This document shows positions 41,785 to 50,706 of a stretch of 64,000 nt of DNA, one piece after another. Each line of letters starts with the position of its first letter. Position 1 is the first letter of the stretch. Source of the stretch: an uncultured Anaerolineaceae bacterium (GTDB lineage Bacteria; Chloroflexota; Anaerolineae; Anaerolineales; Anaerolineaceae); assembly GCA_927443345.1 (NCBI GenBank), contig CAKMKJ010000034.1, forward strand, positions 1 through 64,000, read 5' to 3'. The notes beneath the pieces are model-generated. The model was not told the origin of the DNA. It made no database searches and saw only the letters and a program-made list of their open reading frames with translations. The translations under genes were made by a program, and so were the position numbers.

Positions 41785-42102
41785 ATGAATAGGTTATATT
41801 TGATATTTGCAGGTCTTTTTGAAATCGGATGGCCTTTAGGTCTGAAATTATCCCAAACAAGCCAGAACAAATTATTTTGGATTATTGTTGCTGCCCTTTC
41901 AATGGGGCTTAGCGGGGTATTTCTATGGCTGGCGCAAAAGACCATTCCCATGGGAACAGCATATGCTGTCTGGACAGGCATTGGTGCTGTCGGAGCATTT
42001 GTTACTGGAATAATTATTTTCAAAGATCCTTCCAGTTTTATTCGGATACTTTCGGTTGTTTTAATAATAGCTGGTGTTGTAGGCCTTAAACTTTCACATT
42101 AA
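41785..42102 (+). CDS. Small multidrug resistance protein, Gdx/SugE type
   Basis: This 105-residue protein has four transmembrane helices of the SMR family. The first helix has EIGWPLGLK, whose Glu and Trp-Pro pair are typical of Gdx (SugE) guanidinium exporters rather than EmrE-type drug pumps. Gdx exchanges guanidinium for protons as an antiparallel dimer. Only one subunit is encoded, so a homodimer is expected. It is the last gene of the TetR operon, 27 bp after the deiminase-like gene. No guanidine riboswitch was recognised upstream. Confidence 0.85.
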   Translation: MNRLYLIFAGLFEIGWPLGLKLSQTSQNKLFWIIVAALSMGLSGVFLWLAQKTIPMGTAYAVWTGIGAVGAFVTGIIIFKDPSSFIRILSVVLIIAGVVGLKLSH

Positions 42103-42204
42103 GGAGCAGTAAAACAAAGAGCCAAACCATAAAGCTAAACCAGATAGAAGCAAAGGAGCAGGCTGAAAATGCACCGGCTCATATACAACCTGGGGTTTTT
42201 CAAT

Positions 42205-42335
42205 AATGGTGAGCTTGTGAACATTTTATCAGCGGCGGTCAACCCCATATGCCTCGCAGGCGTTTGAATACCACCGGGCTGCATAATCGAAACGGAGACA
42301 CCCACAGTCCCAATTCCACCCGCAGCACGTCGCTG
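42205..42335 (-). pseudogene. Fragment duplicated from the downstream SDR gene
   Basis: About 130 bp resembles 44842-44970 inside the SDR gene at 44598-45482. On the minus strand it reads SVSIMQPGGIQTPARHMGLT then AADKMFTS, compared with SVSIVQPGDIQTPAWKKGLT then AADKMLTT. No start and no Rossmann core remain. It marks a past duplication or rearrangement. Confidence 0.6.
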
Positions 42336-42502
42336 TATATTGGGCTGGAAAAACGCTTGAGCCGTGACGCGGCTGGTTGCCCAGATCCAGCACAAAAAAA
42401 GAGTTACGAGGAGCCAATAGATCTTTCCCCAGGTTGGGATCATCTGCGGGCACGGAATATCAACACTCCTCCCCTTGTTCACCAAAGGTGTCTACAGGAT
42501 TC

Positions 42503-42527
42503 AGTCGCCCTTCGGAAAAGGGCGACT
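42503..42527. terminator. Hairpin between convergent operons
   Basis: AGTCGCCCTT (42503-42512) and AAGGGCGACT (42518-42527) form a 10-bp stem with a CGGAA loop. It lies between the plus-strand guanidinium operon and the minus-strand epimerase gene, the position of a shared terminator, although the T-run is weak. Confidence 0.55.
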
Positions 42528-42565
42528 ATTTAAACGACAATTACTTTTATCGAGCGCGAGCATGC

Positions 42566-43510
42566 TCAAGAAAGAAGATGGGTACGGTACCATGCCAGGG
42601 TTTGTTTGACCGTTGTTTCGTAATCTGTTGCAATATTTCCGAACGCTTTGATAAATCTAGACGAGTCGACCACGAACGGTTTTTCAAATTCATAGGCCAT
42701 CTCCACCATCTCTTTCGCGGCAGGAACAAACAGACCGCCAAGCATGAGCATGAACTTGCTCATTGTCGTGAACTTTGGCTTTAACCTCGCTTCTTTGAAA
42801 AACAGGGTCAGCAGTTCGCGCTGAGTCAACGTCGGCGGGTTGGGTACGTGCCAGGTCTGTCCGAGGGCCTCTTCGCGTTCACCCAAAATCGCCAGTGCCT
42901 CGCCGAAATCGCTGATGTAGGTGTAGGAGTGCGGCAGGTCAAGATTACCAATCACCTCGGCAGGTTTACCCTGCAAAAGCGGAATAAGGGTACGTTCGCC
43001 CAAGGAGGATCCAAGCACCCCGGCACCATAAAAATCCGAGCCGCGCGCGATAGACACGCGTACTTTTCCCGATCGGTGGGCGTCCAGCAAGGCTTCTGCC
43101 ATTTCACCCCGCACTTTGCCTTTGCGGGTCTGGGCTGCGTATGGCAATCCCTCATGGATCGGCTGACCGTTGGTATCGCCGTACATGTACAGGTTTTCAC
43201 CAACGATCAGCTTGGCACCATTGGCAGCTGCACCTTCCAGGATGGCAGCCTGCAGTGGAGGGAATTCCTTAACCCACTTGTGATACTCTGGTTGAGCACA
43301 CTGGTAGACAACAGACGAACCTTTGGTGACACTGCGGGTAAAGTCCGTGCTGTAGGCATCGCCGGCAACAATATCCACTTCAGCAGGCACATCCAATGGA
43401 CGCTTGCCAGAGCGGTTGACCATTTTGATCGATTTGCCACGCTTGAGCAACGCACGCATGGCCGCCTGTGCCAGCGGGCCGGTTCCGAAAATAACGTTAA
43501 GTTCTGACAT
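42566..43510 (-). CDS. NAD-dependent epimerase/dehydratase family protein
   Basis: This 314-residue protein has an extended-SDR Rossmann fold. The N-terminal nucleotide loop is FGTGPLAQAA, a variant of GxxGxxG. A DAYS/D motif follows at about residue 51, and ENLYMYGD replaces the usual YxxxK region near residue 107. The variant loop and lack of a clear YxxxK put it among the atypical, NmrA-like or reductase-like members. The substrate is unknown. It is the last gene of the TetR/SDR operon. Confidence 0.75.
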   Translation of the reverse strand: MSELNVIFGTGPLAQAAMRALLKRGKSIKMVNRSGKRPLDVPAEVDIVAGDAYSTDFTRSVTKGSSVVYQCAQPEYHKWVKEFPPLQAAILEGAAANGAKLIVGENLYMYGDTNGQPIHEGLPYAAQTRKGKVRGEMAEALLDAHRSGKVRVSIARGSDFYGAGVLGSSLGERTLIPLLQGKPAEVIGNLDLPHSYTYISDFGEALAILGEREEALGQTWHVPNPPTLTQRELLTLFFKEARLKPKFTTMSKFMLMLGGLFVPAAKEMVEMAYEFEKPFVVDSSRFIKAFGNIATDYETTVKQTLAWYRTHLLS

Positions 43511-43532
43511 GTGAATCTCCTATTCTCTTCTT

Positions 43533-43769
43533 TTACGATTTCAAGAACCAATTGCACGGATTAAGATAAGCCTTGTAACGGCCAACCACTTCCCGACCAA
43601 GCAAGATGCCTCCGGGCCAGAAAACCAACTCGCCAAGCAAAGCCAAAATCGGTACAGCGGCGATTTTGGTTGATGGGGCAAGCGGCAAGAACGGCAAAAC
43701 GGGAATCAATCCGTAAAATACAAACGACATCACGACTAGAAAAACACCGAAGCGTTTACTCCAATTCAC
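43533..43769 (-). CDS. Small membrane protein
   Basis: This 78-residue protein is hydrophobic. Two segments (about 8-28 and 35-55) are followed by GILLGREVVGRYKAYLNPCNWF. It resembles the short proteins annotated as transporter suffix domain proteins, but I am not sure. The GTG at 43769 is preceded by GGGAGG and lies just after the SDR stop codon, so the longer reading from 43805 is less likely. It sits between two oxidoreductase genes in the same operon. Confidence 0.6.
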   Translation of the reverse strand: MNWSKRFGVFLVVMSFVFYGLIPVLPFLPLAPSTKIAAVPILALLGELVFWPGGILLGREVVGRYKAYLNPCNWFLKS

Positions 43770-43770
43770 C

Positions 43771-44559
43771 TTAACCTCCCAGATATTTTTGTAAGATCGC
43801 GCCATATTGATTCATCATCAGGAAATCTGCCAGACGCGGGAAGGCGGAATTGAGTCGGGCAAACATCTCAGTGACTACACCCCCCATGAGATAACGTTCG
43901 CGCTGGGTCGAAATAGCACGAAGCAATTCTTCTGCCACATGGGCAGGTGGCTCAACCCGCAGCCCCATCTCGCGCCAGATGCCATGAAAAGGTCTCTCAG
44001 CTTCGGTATCCGCCGGGGATGGCGAGAAATAAATCAGGCGCACGGGACTTTTCTCCAGACGCATTTCACGGTTCACGGATTCGATGAAAGCGGATACCCC
44101 CGCGCGAGTCGCTGCGTCCACACTGTAAAAGGGAAAAACCAACCGTCCATCGGCAAATCCGCCCACGTGCAGGATGATTCCGTTTTGCTGCAATTTCATC
44201 TGCGGGAGAAAGGCGCGCGTGAGATAGATACTGCCTGCCAAATTAACCGCAATCAAGCGCTGAATCTCTTCGATGGAGTGAGAGTCCAATGGCTTGCGAA
44301 CATCAACGCCGGTGAGGTTGACGACGACATCCACGTGGGTTACGGAATTCTTCAGCGCCTCAACGCTTTCAGGATTGGCAATATCCACCTGAAAAACAGG
44401 GGCGGAAAACTGCTGGTGCAACTGCTGCAATTTCTCCGCGTCACGCCCCGCCAGCATCAACCGGGCGCCTGCGGACGAAAATGCCTGCACCACCGCGTTT
44501 CCCAAACCGCCTGTAGCGCCAACAATCAAAACGGATTTATGATGAAACATCTGTTTCAT
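43771..44559 (-). CDS. Short-chain dehydrogenase/reductase with an altered active site
   Basis: This 262-residue SDR has the cofactor motif GATGGLGNAV near residue 14. The NNAG motif is changed to NLTG. The active-site Tyr is present in YSVDAAT, but the Lys four residues later is Ala, so catalysis may be lost or altered. It shares the operon with a canonical SDR gene upstream (44598). It may have become a binding or regulatory protein. Its end abuts the small membrane protein gene. Confidence 0.8.
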   Translation of the reverse strand: MKQMFHHKSVLIVGATGGLGNAVVQAFSSAGARLMLAGRDAEKLQQLHQQFSAPVFQVDIANPESVEALKNSVTHVDVVVNLTGVDVRKPLDSHSIEEIQRLIAVNLAGSIYLTRAFLPQMKLQQNGIILHVGGFADGRLVFPFYSVDAATRAGVSAFIESVNREMRLEKSPVRLIYFSPSPADTEAERPFHGIWREMGLRVEPPAHVAEELLRAISTQRERYLMGGVVTEMFARLNSAFPRLADFLMMNQYGAILQKYLGG

Positions 44560-44597
44560 GGAATATATATTCCCAAATTCACAAAACTACGCAAACT

Positions 44598-45482
44598 TCA
44601 ACCATACTTGGGTAATTGCCGAAAAATCAGCCAGTCACGAAGCGGTGTGGGAAGGCTTTCAATGAAAGTAAGAAGCTTTGCGTCAGTCCCGACCTGGACG
44701 CGCGTTCGCGGAGTCGATTCGCTCAAAAGTTGGGCAACCACTTTTGCAACTTCATCCGCAGGCAGACCGCGCTCACTCTGTGCCATCTTTTTCATCATCT
44801 CAACGATAGGTCCATATAGCGCAAACGCTTCGGGGGGCCAGGTTGTGAGCATTTTGTCGGCGGCAGTCAAACCTTTTTTCCAAGCAGGCGTTTGAATATC
44901 ACCAGGCTGCACAATCGAAACGGAGACACCCCACGGTCTCAATTCCACCCGCAGCGCATCGGTGAATGCTTCCAATGCAAATTTTGTGGCACAGTATGCA
45001 CTCTGAAACGGCATGGCATTGATTCCAGAAATGGAGCCAATGTTGACGATCCGTCCGTGACTCTGGCGCAGAAGGGGAATAAAAGCTTGGGTCACAGCCA
45101 CAACGCCGATGAAATTGACTTCCATCTGCTGGCGGAAATCCTCCAAGGGTTGAAACTCGATCGGTCCAGCAAGCCCGAATCCCGCATTATTGACCAGGCT
45201 GAATGTATCGTTGATACCCACTTCGCCCGCGATTATTTCTCTTGCACAAGCGATACTGTCTTCATCGGTCACGTCAAACATGACAGGCGTGAGTCTGGCG
45301 GATGCGACTTTCTGCAAAGCCTCCCCGCCAGCAGGCTTGCGCACGCCAGCAAAGACGCGATACCCCAACTTGTCCAGGTGAAGGGCGCATGCCTTGCCAA
45401 TCCCAGAGGATGTGCCGGTGATCAAGACGGTTTTCATAGTTGTTTTTTCTGCTGTCATATATGCCAACTTTTCACTGTTCAT
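44598..45482 (-). CDS. Short-chain dehydrogenase/reductase (classical)
   Basis: This 294-residue NAD(P)-dependent oxidoreductase has TGTSSGIGKA (cofactor loop), LVNNAG, IGSISG with the catalytic Ser, and YCATK with Tyr and Lys. All catalytic residues are intact. The ATG overlaps the stop codon of the tetR gene (ATGA), so the two are translated together. A partial copy of this gene's middle lies at 42205-42335. The substrate cannot be read from the sequence. Confidence 0.88.
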   Translation of the reverse strand: MNSEKLAYMTAEKTTMKTVLITGTSSGIGKACALHLDKLGYRVFAGVRKPAGGEALQKVASARLTPVMFDVTDEDSIACAREIIAGEVGINDTFSLVNNAGFGLAGPIEFQPLEDFRQQMEVNFIGVVAVTQAFIPLLRQSHGRIVNIGSISGINAMPFQSAYCATKFALEAFTDALRVELRPWGVSVSIVQPGDIQTPAWKKGLTAADKMLTTWPPEAFALYGPIVEMMKKMAQSERGLPADEVAKVVAQLLSESTPRTRVQVGTDAKLLTFIESLPTPLRDWLIFRQLPKYG

Positions 45483-46156
45483 ACCAGGTATTGAATAAGA
45501 ATGTTGTCCATCTCGCGCTCGAATAATTCAGCCGGATCAGCAAAACCCCATGGCATCTGATTGGTGATTTCCAGCATCACCAGCCCATGGACACGGCTCC
45601 AGAACACCAGCGCCAGGTACAGCGATTCGGGATGATTTCCCCCCGCAGCCTGGCTCCAGGCCACGAGGTCGGATTCCAGCCTGGGGGGTGGCACTGCCAA
45701 ATGTTCCACCCGCAGCCTACCCGCCACCCAAAGCGCCTGGATCGTCCCGATGAGCGGTTCCAACGCTCGCTGCGCTGCCGGGAGAGTGGCATCCTCAGGG
45801 GCGTGGTAATGCGGAATAGGCGTGCCGAAGATAAGTAGGTAACGCTGGGGGTATGTGACTGCCCATTGACGGTAGGCCAGCCCCAGGGCCGACAAGCGAT
45901 CTGCCGGGTCTGACGGTTCAACTGCTACTTGCGCATTCGCCAACGAGTTGTACGCATCCACAATAAGGGCTGTTACGAGCTCATCGCGGTTAGGAAAGTA
46001 GTTATAGATGGACGGGGCTGCAATGCCCAGGTCGCGGGCAATACCGCGCAGGTTGAGCGCAGTTGCGCCCAGTTCAGCAATCTGCTTCCAGGCCGCTTCT
46101 TTGATGGCATTTTGCAAATCGGGGTGTCTTTTATCACTGCGAGGGCGTGGCGACAT
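45479..46156 (-). CDS. TetR family transcriptional regulator (WHG domain type)
   Basis: This 225-residue repressor has an N-terminal TetR helix-turn-helix (LNLRGIARDLGIAAPSIYNYF, residues 36-56). The C-terminal domain contains the SRVHGLVMLEI block of the WHG (TetR_C_33) type. It heads an operon of two SDR genes, a small membrane protein gene and an epimerase-like gene. The large dyad in its promoter (46166-46217) is the likely self-operator. Confidence 0.88.
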   Translation of the reverse strand: MSPRPRSDKRHPDLQNAIKEAAWKQIAELGATALNLRGIARDLGIAAPSIYNYFPNRDELVTALIVDAYNSLANAQVAVEPSDPADRLSALGLAYRQWAVTYPQRYLLIFGTPIPHYHAPEDATLPAAQRALEPLIGTIQALWVAGRLRVEHLAVPPPRLESDLVAWSQAAGGNHPESLYLALVFWSRVHGLVMLEITNQMPWGFADPAELFEREMDNILIQYLV

Positions 46157-46165
46157 AATTCTCCA

Positions 46166-46225
46166 GATAAACTAACAGCGTAAGTTTGTTTCTATAATCT
46201 TACATCGTTAGTTTATCTTTGTCAA
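46166..46225 (-). promoter_or_regulatory. tetR promoter with 19-bp-arm operator dyad
   Basis: On the minus strand TTGACA (46225-46220) and TAAGAT (about 46202-46197) are 17 bp apart. The region 46166-46217 is a long dyad: GATAAACTAAC and GTAAG on the left, CTTAC and GTTAGTTTATC on the right, with 3-nt interruptions. The arms overlap the promoter, as expected for autorepression by the TetR protein. Confidence 0.72.
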
Positions 46226-46443
46226 GAGGAGAAAATTCAAATTCTTGATAAAAACCTGGAAGAAATGAATATAAAACAAAGGATTTTCTTCATCCAGCAT
46301 TATCAAGGAAGTGGTTCCAAGAAAAATCCTTTTCCAGAGCCATATCTGTTGTCATTTTCAATAAATCACACTTCAGTGGATAACTTAATGCGCCTTATTC
46401 TTCCCGATTCTTGCTATATGAATTAACGTTGCAAATAAATAAC

Positions 46444-46835
46444 TTGACGAACCCCCATAAAGAGGCTACTATACGAATATCGATCAACTACCGCTGCGTG
46501 CCGGGTAAGTGTGAACTAGCGTTCGTCAGGTTAGCTGTTTTGCAGAACCCGCCGCACAAATGGCACGGATTCAGGATTTTGACTCATAACCCGGAGGTCA
46601 GTGGTTCGAATCCACTCCCCGCTACTATTTTCCAGACGCCCTATAAGGGGCGTTTTTGGTTTAAACATGCGTTAGTTCCTTGAACTATTTAATTGAGAAG
46701 AGAAGTATTTTATTGATTAGAAAACGGTTCTCTTCTTGAGATAGATCAAGATTATCATTCCAGCGATTTCATTGCAATATACCGATTTCGGTAGGTTATT
46801 AACCTAAAATCCTATCCATATCGATAGGTTTTGGT
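46444..46835 (+). ncRNA. tRNA-Met-derived transcription unit, copy 2
   Basis: It has the same layout as the copy at 38141. TTGACG (46444-46449) and TACTAT (46467-46472) are 17 bp apart. The leader is conserved, and the tRNA-Met 3' half ends at 46624 with T arm AGTGG-TTCGAAT-CCACT. A terminator follows (ACGCCC 46636-46641, GGGCGT 46648-46653, T5). Its terminator stem differs in sequence from copy 1 but still pairs. Homology continues to a second hairpin, CCTATC-CATATC-GATAGG with T4, near 46810-46835. Confidence 0.6.
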
Positions 46836-46994
46836 GATTTGGTTGAGCTTTTAAGGAAAAACTCAAGAAAATTTCCTGTGCCCATTTTCTATATATTAGA
46901 AGAGATTACTCCACTCAGGCTCTTTGAAAGAGAAAAGAGATGTCTTCACTCGATAAGTATCAGTTCAGATATTTACCATTATGCCCTCGATTTC

Positions 46995-47110
46995 AGGATT
47001 CAGGCTCGTAACCACGTGGTCGTTGGTCTGAGTCTACTCCCCATTACTGATTCTGAGACGACCAAACATGCTCGTTTTTGGTCTAAACATGAGTTGATTC
47101 CTTGAAATAT
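46995..47110 (+). repeat. Degenerate copy of the tRNA-Met-derived element
   Basis: This stretch keeps GATTCAGG, CTCGTAACC (for CTCATAACCC), TCTACTCCCCATTAC and the downstream GACGACCA with CTCGTTTTTGG and TGATTCCTTGAAATATTT. The T arm is no longer paired and the promoter and leader are missing, so it is probably inactive. Confidence 0.5.
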
Positions 47111-47228
47111 TTCTATCATGTAAAGAATAGATGGAGCAGTCGAATTTTCCGGCATATTTTCCTGGCTGAACGATTCCTGATAGAATTATTGTTAAAATAA
47201 TTTATTTCCAGTTCAACCTGACCAAATA

Positions 47229-49808
47229 ATGACAACAAACTTATTAATTACAAAATTCTATCAACCGCATTTATCTCCAAAACAGATTAGACGGATTCAT
47301 CTCGCCCAGAGGCTGTGGCAAGGATTAGAAAGTGGTCATCGGATGACGCTTGTCTCGGCTCCGGCGGGGTATGGTAAAAGTATGGCAGTTGCGGAATGGT
47401 TGGGGGAATTGTCCGAGAAGGGTGAAAAACCATGGAATTCTGGTAAGGCTACAGTTTCCTGGTTATCGCTGGAACACTCAGATAATGAAATGGGGCGCTT
47501 CTTCACATATTTTATTGCTGCTTTGAACCAAAAAGAGGATTTATTTTGCAAGGATTTGTTCGCATCACTGCGTGCAGGGGAAATTCCGGGTGTTGATGTG
47601 CTGGTGTCAGACCTGGTTAATGCCATGTCGGCTTGGGATATGCTGCATATTTTGGTGCTTGATGATTTCCATACCATTCAGGAAAAAACCATTCTGGACG
47701 CGCTGATGAGCATCCTGACTCATGCGCCACGCAACTTCCATCTTGTGCTGGTGACTCGCGAAGATCCACCCATGCCGCTTTCACGCATGCGGTCACGCGG
47801 TCAGTTGACCGAGATCCGCGCTGCTGATTTGCGTTTTTCGGTAGCTGAAGCCAACCTGTTGTTCCGGGATGGACTGGGGTTGGAAATTCCAGCTGTTGAT
47901 GTGACCCGTTTAACCGAACGCACCGAAGGGTGGGCTGCTGGCCTGCAATTGGCCGGAGTTTCATTGCGAGGGCGGGAGAATCCTGGTGAGTTTGTTCAAG
48001 CCCTGAGCGGCAGTCATCGCCTAATCCTGCATTACCTTACCGAGGAAGCGCTCAAGACCCGTTCGCCCGAAGTGCAGGAATTCCTCTTAAAAACTTCGAT
48101 CCTACCGCGCCTGAGCGGGGATTTGTGTCAGGCGGTGACTGGGCGCACCGACAGCGCTGGGATGCTGGAGCGCTTGCTGGCTGCCAACCTGTTCATCATC
48201 CCGCTCGATGACGAGGGACGCTGGTATCGCTACCATCACCTGTTTGCTGAACTGCTCCAGCACCGTCTGAAACGCGAATTCGCTGCCAGCCTGTCCGACC
48301 TGCACCAACGCGCCAGCCGCTGGCACGAGGGACAGGATATGCCTGTTGCGAGCATAGAACATGCATTGGCAGCGGGCGATGAAGTACGGGTAGTTTCGTT
48401 GTTAGAAAAAAATGCCTGGCATTTGCTGACCCACGGTCATTCGCGCCCGCTTATGAAGTGGGTGGAATCATTGCCAGATGTACGGCGCAACGAAAGCCCG
48501 AAACTCACCACAGTGATTGTATGGGGAAAAATCCTGCATGGCGAATACCGCCAAGCCGCCCCTTATCTCGCCGCTGCCCAAACTGCGCTTGAAAAAATAC
48601 CGCCAGAAACTACTGAAGCTGACTCCTTGCAAGCCGATATCCTTGCCTTGCAATCCTTCCTGGCATTGGCACAGGGTCATGCGTTTGAAGCCTTGTCGCT
48701 GGCTGAAAAAGCCCGCATGCTGAGGCCAGAAGATAATACGCGGTTGATCGGTTCAACAGCGCTGGCTTTAGGAGTGGCTTATCGCGTGGCAGGGCGTTTT
48801 GATGAAGCAGTTAGGTCGTTGGAAGAAGCACTGCAATTTGCCCAAACGATTGATGACCATGTAACAGCGATGGTGGCGGTCGTACACCTTGCATTGATAT
48901 GGTTTCAACTGGGACGATTGCGCCGCCTGATTGACAAAGCCGAATTTGCCATCGAGCGCACTGAAATCATCTCGCAAGTCGCCCCGGTGATGATCGGCAC
49001 TGTCCATGCTGTGATTGGTCAAGTCTATTACGAGTGGAACCAGGTAGAAAAGGCTCGCGAAATGCTGCTGCACGGATTGCGGATGGCACAATTGTCGGGG
49101 CAGCCGACTTCTGTGATTTATGTCTGTATATACCTGGCGCGCTTATGCCAGGATTCAGGCGATCTGGAAACGGCAGCCGGTTATTTGCGCGAAGCCAGTG
49201 ACGCGCTGGAGCAGGGCGGGCCGGGCTGGGTGAGGTTGGATTTGGTTGCACAGCAGGTCAACCTGCTGGTGTCGCAGGGCAACCTGGCTGAAGCCGAAAC
49301 CAGGTTAAAGGCAACCGGTATCCCCGCTGAAGCTCCGGTCACTTTCCGGACAGACGTGATCCACCTTGCCTGGTTGCGATGGATGATCTCCTGCCGCCAC
49401 CCCGGTGCTTTTGCACTTGCCAAACGGATTGCGCAGAGCGCCGAGTCTCAGGAGCGTAACGGCACCTTGATCCCGGCACTGGTGTTGGGGGCGAAAGCAG
49501 GCGGTGGGGCAGCGTGGTTAGCGCGCGCCCGCCAACTGGGCGAACCGGAAGGCTACCAGCGCATATTTATTGATGTGACCTTACATGAAAATGCTGTCGC
49601 TTGTCCAGAACTGATCGAGCAACTGACCTTGAGAGAAATGGAAGTGCTGCGCCTGCTTGCTGAGGGATTGACCTACGGTGCGATCGCAGCCCGGCTGGTG
49701 GTGAGTGTCAACACAGTACGCTTTCATGTGAAGAAAGTATATGGCAAGTTGGGGGTGGAAAAGCAAACCCAGGCGGTGGATAGAGGACGCGAGTTGGGAT
49801 TGATCTAA
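47229..49808 (+). CDS. MalT-like LuxR family ATP-dependent regulator
   Basis: This 859-residue STAND-class activator has an N-terminal NTPase with Walker A SAPAGYGKS (near residue 45) and HILVLDDFHTI as Walker B (near 142). A central region of TPR-like helices (about 370-760) follows, then a C-terminal LuxR helix-turn-helix (LTLREMEVLRLLAEGL, SVNTVRFHVKKVYGKL). Ligand binding probably triggers ATP-dependent assembly and activation. A terminator and a GC-rich run of membrane-protein genes follow on the same strand and are candidate targets. Chloroflexota often carry many such regulators. Confidence 0.9.
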   Translation: MTTNLLITKFYQPHLSPKQIRRIHLAQRLWQGLESGHRMTLVSAPAGYGKSMAVAEWLGELSEKGEKPWNSGKATVSWLSLEHSDNEMGRFFTYFIAALNQKEDLFCKDLFASLRAGEIPGVDVLVSDLVNAMSAWDMLHILVLDDFHTIQEKTILDALMSILTHAPRNFHLVLVTREDPPMPLSRMRSRGQLTEIRAADLRFSVAEANLLFRDGLGLEIPAVDVTRLTERTEGWAAGLQLAGVSLRGRENPGEFVQALSGSHRLILHYLTEEALKTRSPEVQEFLLKTSILPRLSGDLCQAVTGRTDSAGMLERLLAANLFIIPLDDEGRWYRYHHLFAELLQHRLKREFAASLSDLHQRASRWHEGQDMPVASIEHALAAGDEVRVVSLLEKNAWHLLTHGHSRPLMKWVESLPDVRRNESPKLTTVIVWGKILHGEYRQAAPYLAAAQTALEKIPPETTEADSLQADILALQSFLALAQGHAFEALSLAEKARMLRPEDNTRLIGSTALALGVAYRVAGRFDEAVRSLEEALQFAQTIDDHVTAMVAVVHLALIWFQLGRLRRLIDKAEFAIERTEIISQVAPVMIGTVHAVIGQVYYEWNQVEKAREMLLHGLRMAQLSGQPTSVIYVCIYLARLCQDSGDLETAAGYLREASDALEQGGPGWVRLDLVAQQVNLLVSQGNLAEAETRLKATGIPAEAPVTFRTDVIHLAWLRWMISCRHPGAFALAKRIAQSAESQERNGTLIPALVLGAKAGGGAAWLARARQLGEPEGYQRIFIDVTLHENAVACPELIEQLTLREMEVLRLLAEGLTYGAIAARLVVSVNTVRFHVKKVYGKLGVEKQTQAVDRGRELGLI

Positions 49809-49831
49809 AAAACCACATTGTTACTTGAGCG

Positions 49832-49860
49832 CGGACTACATGAATATGTAGTCCGTTTTT
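49832..49860 (+). terminator. Intrinsic terminator after the MalT-like gene
   Basis: CGGACTACAT (49832-49841), loop GAAT, and ATGTAGTCCG (49846-49855) give a perfect 10-bp stem followed by T5. Confidence 0.9.
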
Positions 49861-49902
49861 GTTTTGAGAAGTTTAAACTGGACCTGTACAAAGGATAAGC
49901 CT

Positions 49903-50136
49903 ATGACCACCACTTATGAAACTCACAGTTACACTCTTCGCTTTAATGGTCTCTCGGACGATTCCTTCCTGGGGGATTACTGCCCCGCGGGAACAACGCT
50001 GACTGTTGGAGAGAACACGTTTACCCTGTCCAACCTGCGCGCCGATCAGGCTGGGCTACTGGGCGTCATCCGCAGTCTACACAACCTGGGCTGCACGCTC
50101 ATATCCCTTTCTGTAGAAACAGGAGAAAACAAATGA
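49903..50136 (+). CDS. Small hypothetical protein
   Basis: This 77-residue protein is mostly beta-strand, and I do not recognise it. It has no signal peptide or membrane segment. AAAGGA precedes the ATG at seven bases, so 49903 is chosen over 49864. Its stop codon overlaps the next ATG (ATGA), which places it first in a run of membrane-protein genes. It may be a regulatory or accessory subunit for them. Confidence 0.5.
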   Translation: MTTTYETHSYTLRFNGLSDDSFLGDYCPAGTTLTVGENTFTLSNLRADQAGLLGVIRSLHNLGCTLISLSVETGENK

Positions 50137-50681
50137 AACCGTCATTAGCTTCAACATTGGTAAAAACAACCCTCACCCATACCGTCACCTACTTCCTGAC
50201 GGGGTTGGCAGCTCTGGCTCTGTTGGGTTACGCCGATAAATATGCCGACCCGGCTGTTTCGATCTTGATGCGCCAGACCACCGATCCGCTGGTGGCCGCG
50301 GGACCGCTCTTTCAGGTGGTTCGCGGGGCATTGTTCGGCATAGTGGTCTTTTTACTGCGCGACCTGGTGCTGGATCGCAAACACGGCTGGCTGACCCTGT
50401 GGGTGGTGTTGGTGATTGTCGGCGTGATTTCGCCCTTTGGCGCCGCGCCGGCTTCCATAGAAGGGATGATTTACACTACCTTACCGCTATGGTTTCACAT
50501 CATCGGTCTGCCCGAAATCCTGCTCCAGTCGCTGCTGCTGGCAGGGATCGCCACCTGGTGGATCAATCACCCGCAGAACAAATGGCTGGGTTGGCTGATG
50601 GGTGTCGTCTTTGTCATCATCCTCTTACTCGGCACGGCGGGTGTGTTGGCCGGGCTGGGGATTTTACAAGCACGTGTATAG
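50133..50681 (+). CDS. Hypothetical multi-pass membrane protein
   Basis: This 182-residue protein has four or five hydrophobic segments and no recognisable motif. The start overlaps the preceding stop codon. It belongs to a GC-rich run (50.1-54.8 kb) whose base composition differs visibly from the AT-rich neighbouring blocks, suggesting a separate origin. Its function is unknown. Confidence 0.6.
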   Translation: MKPSLASTLVKTTLTHTVTYFLTGLAALALLGYADKYADPAVSILMRQTTDPLVAAGPLFQVVRGALFGIVVFLLRDLVLDRKHGWLTLWVVLVIVGVISPFGAAPASIEGMIYTTLPLWFHIIGLPEILLQSLLLAGIATWWINHPQNKWLGWLMGVVFVIILLLGTAGVLAGLGILQARV

Positions 50682-50706
50682 ATAAAGTTTCTCAAGGGTA
50701 TTTCAT

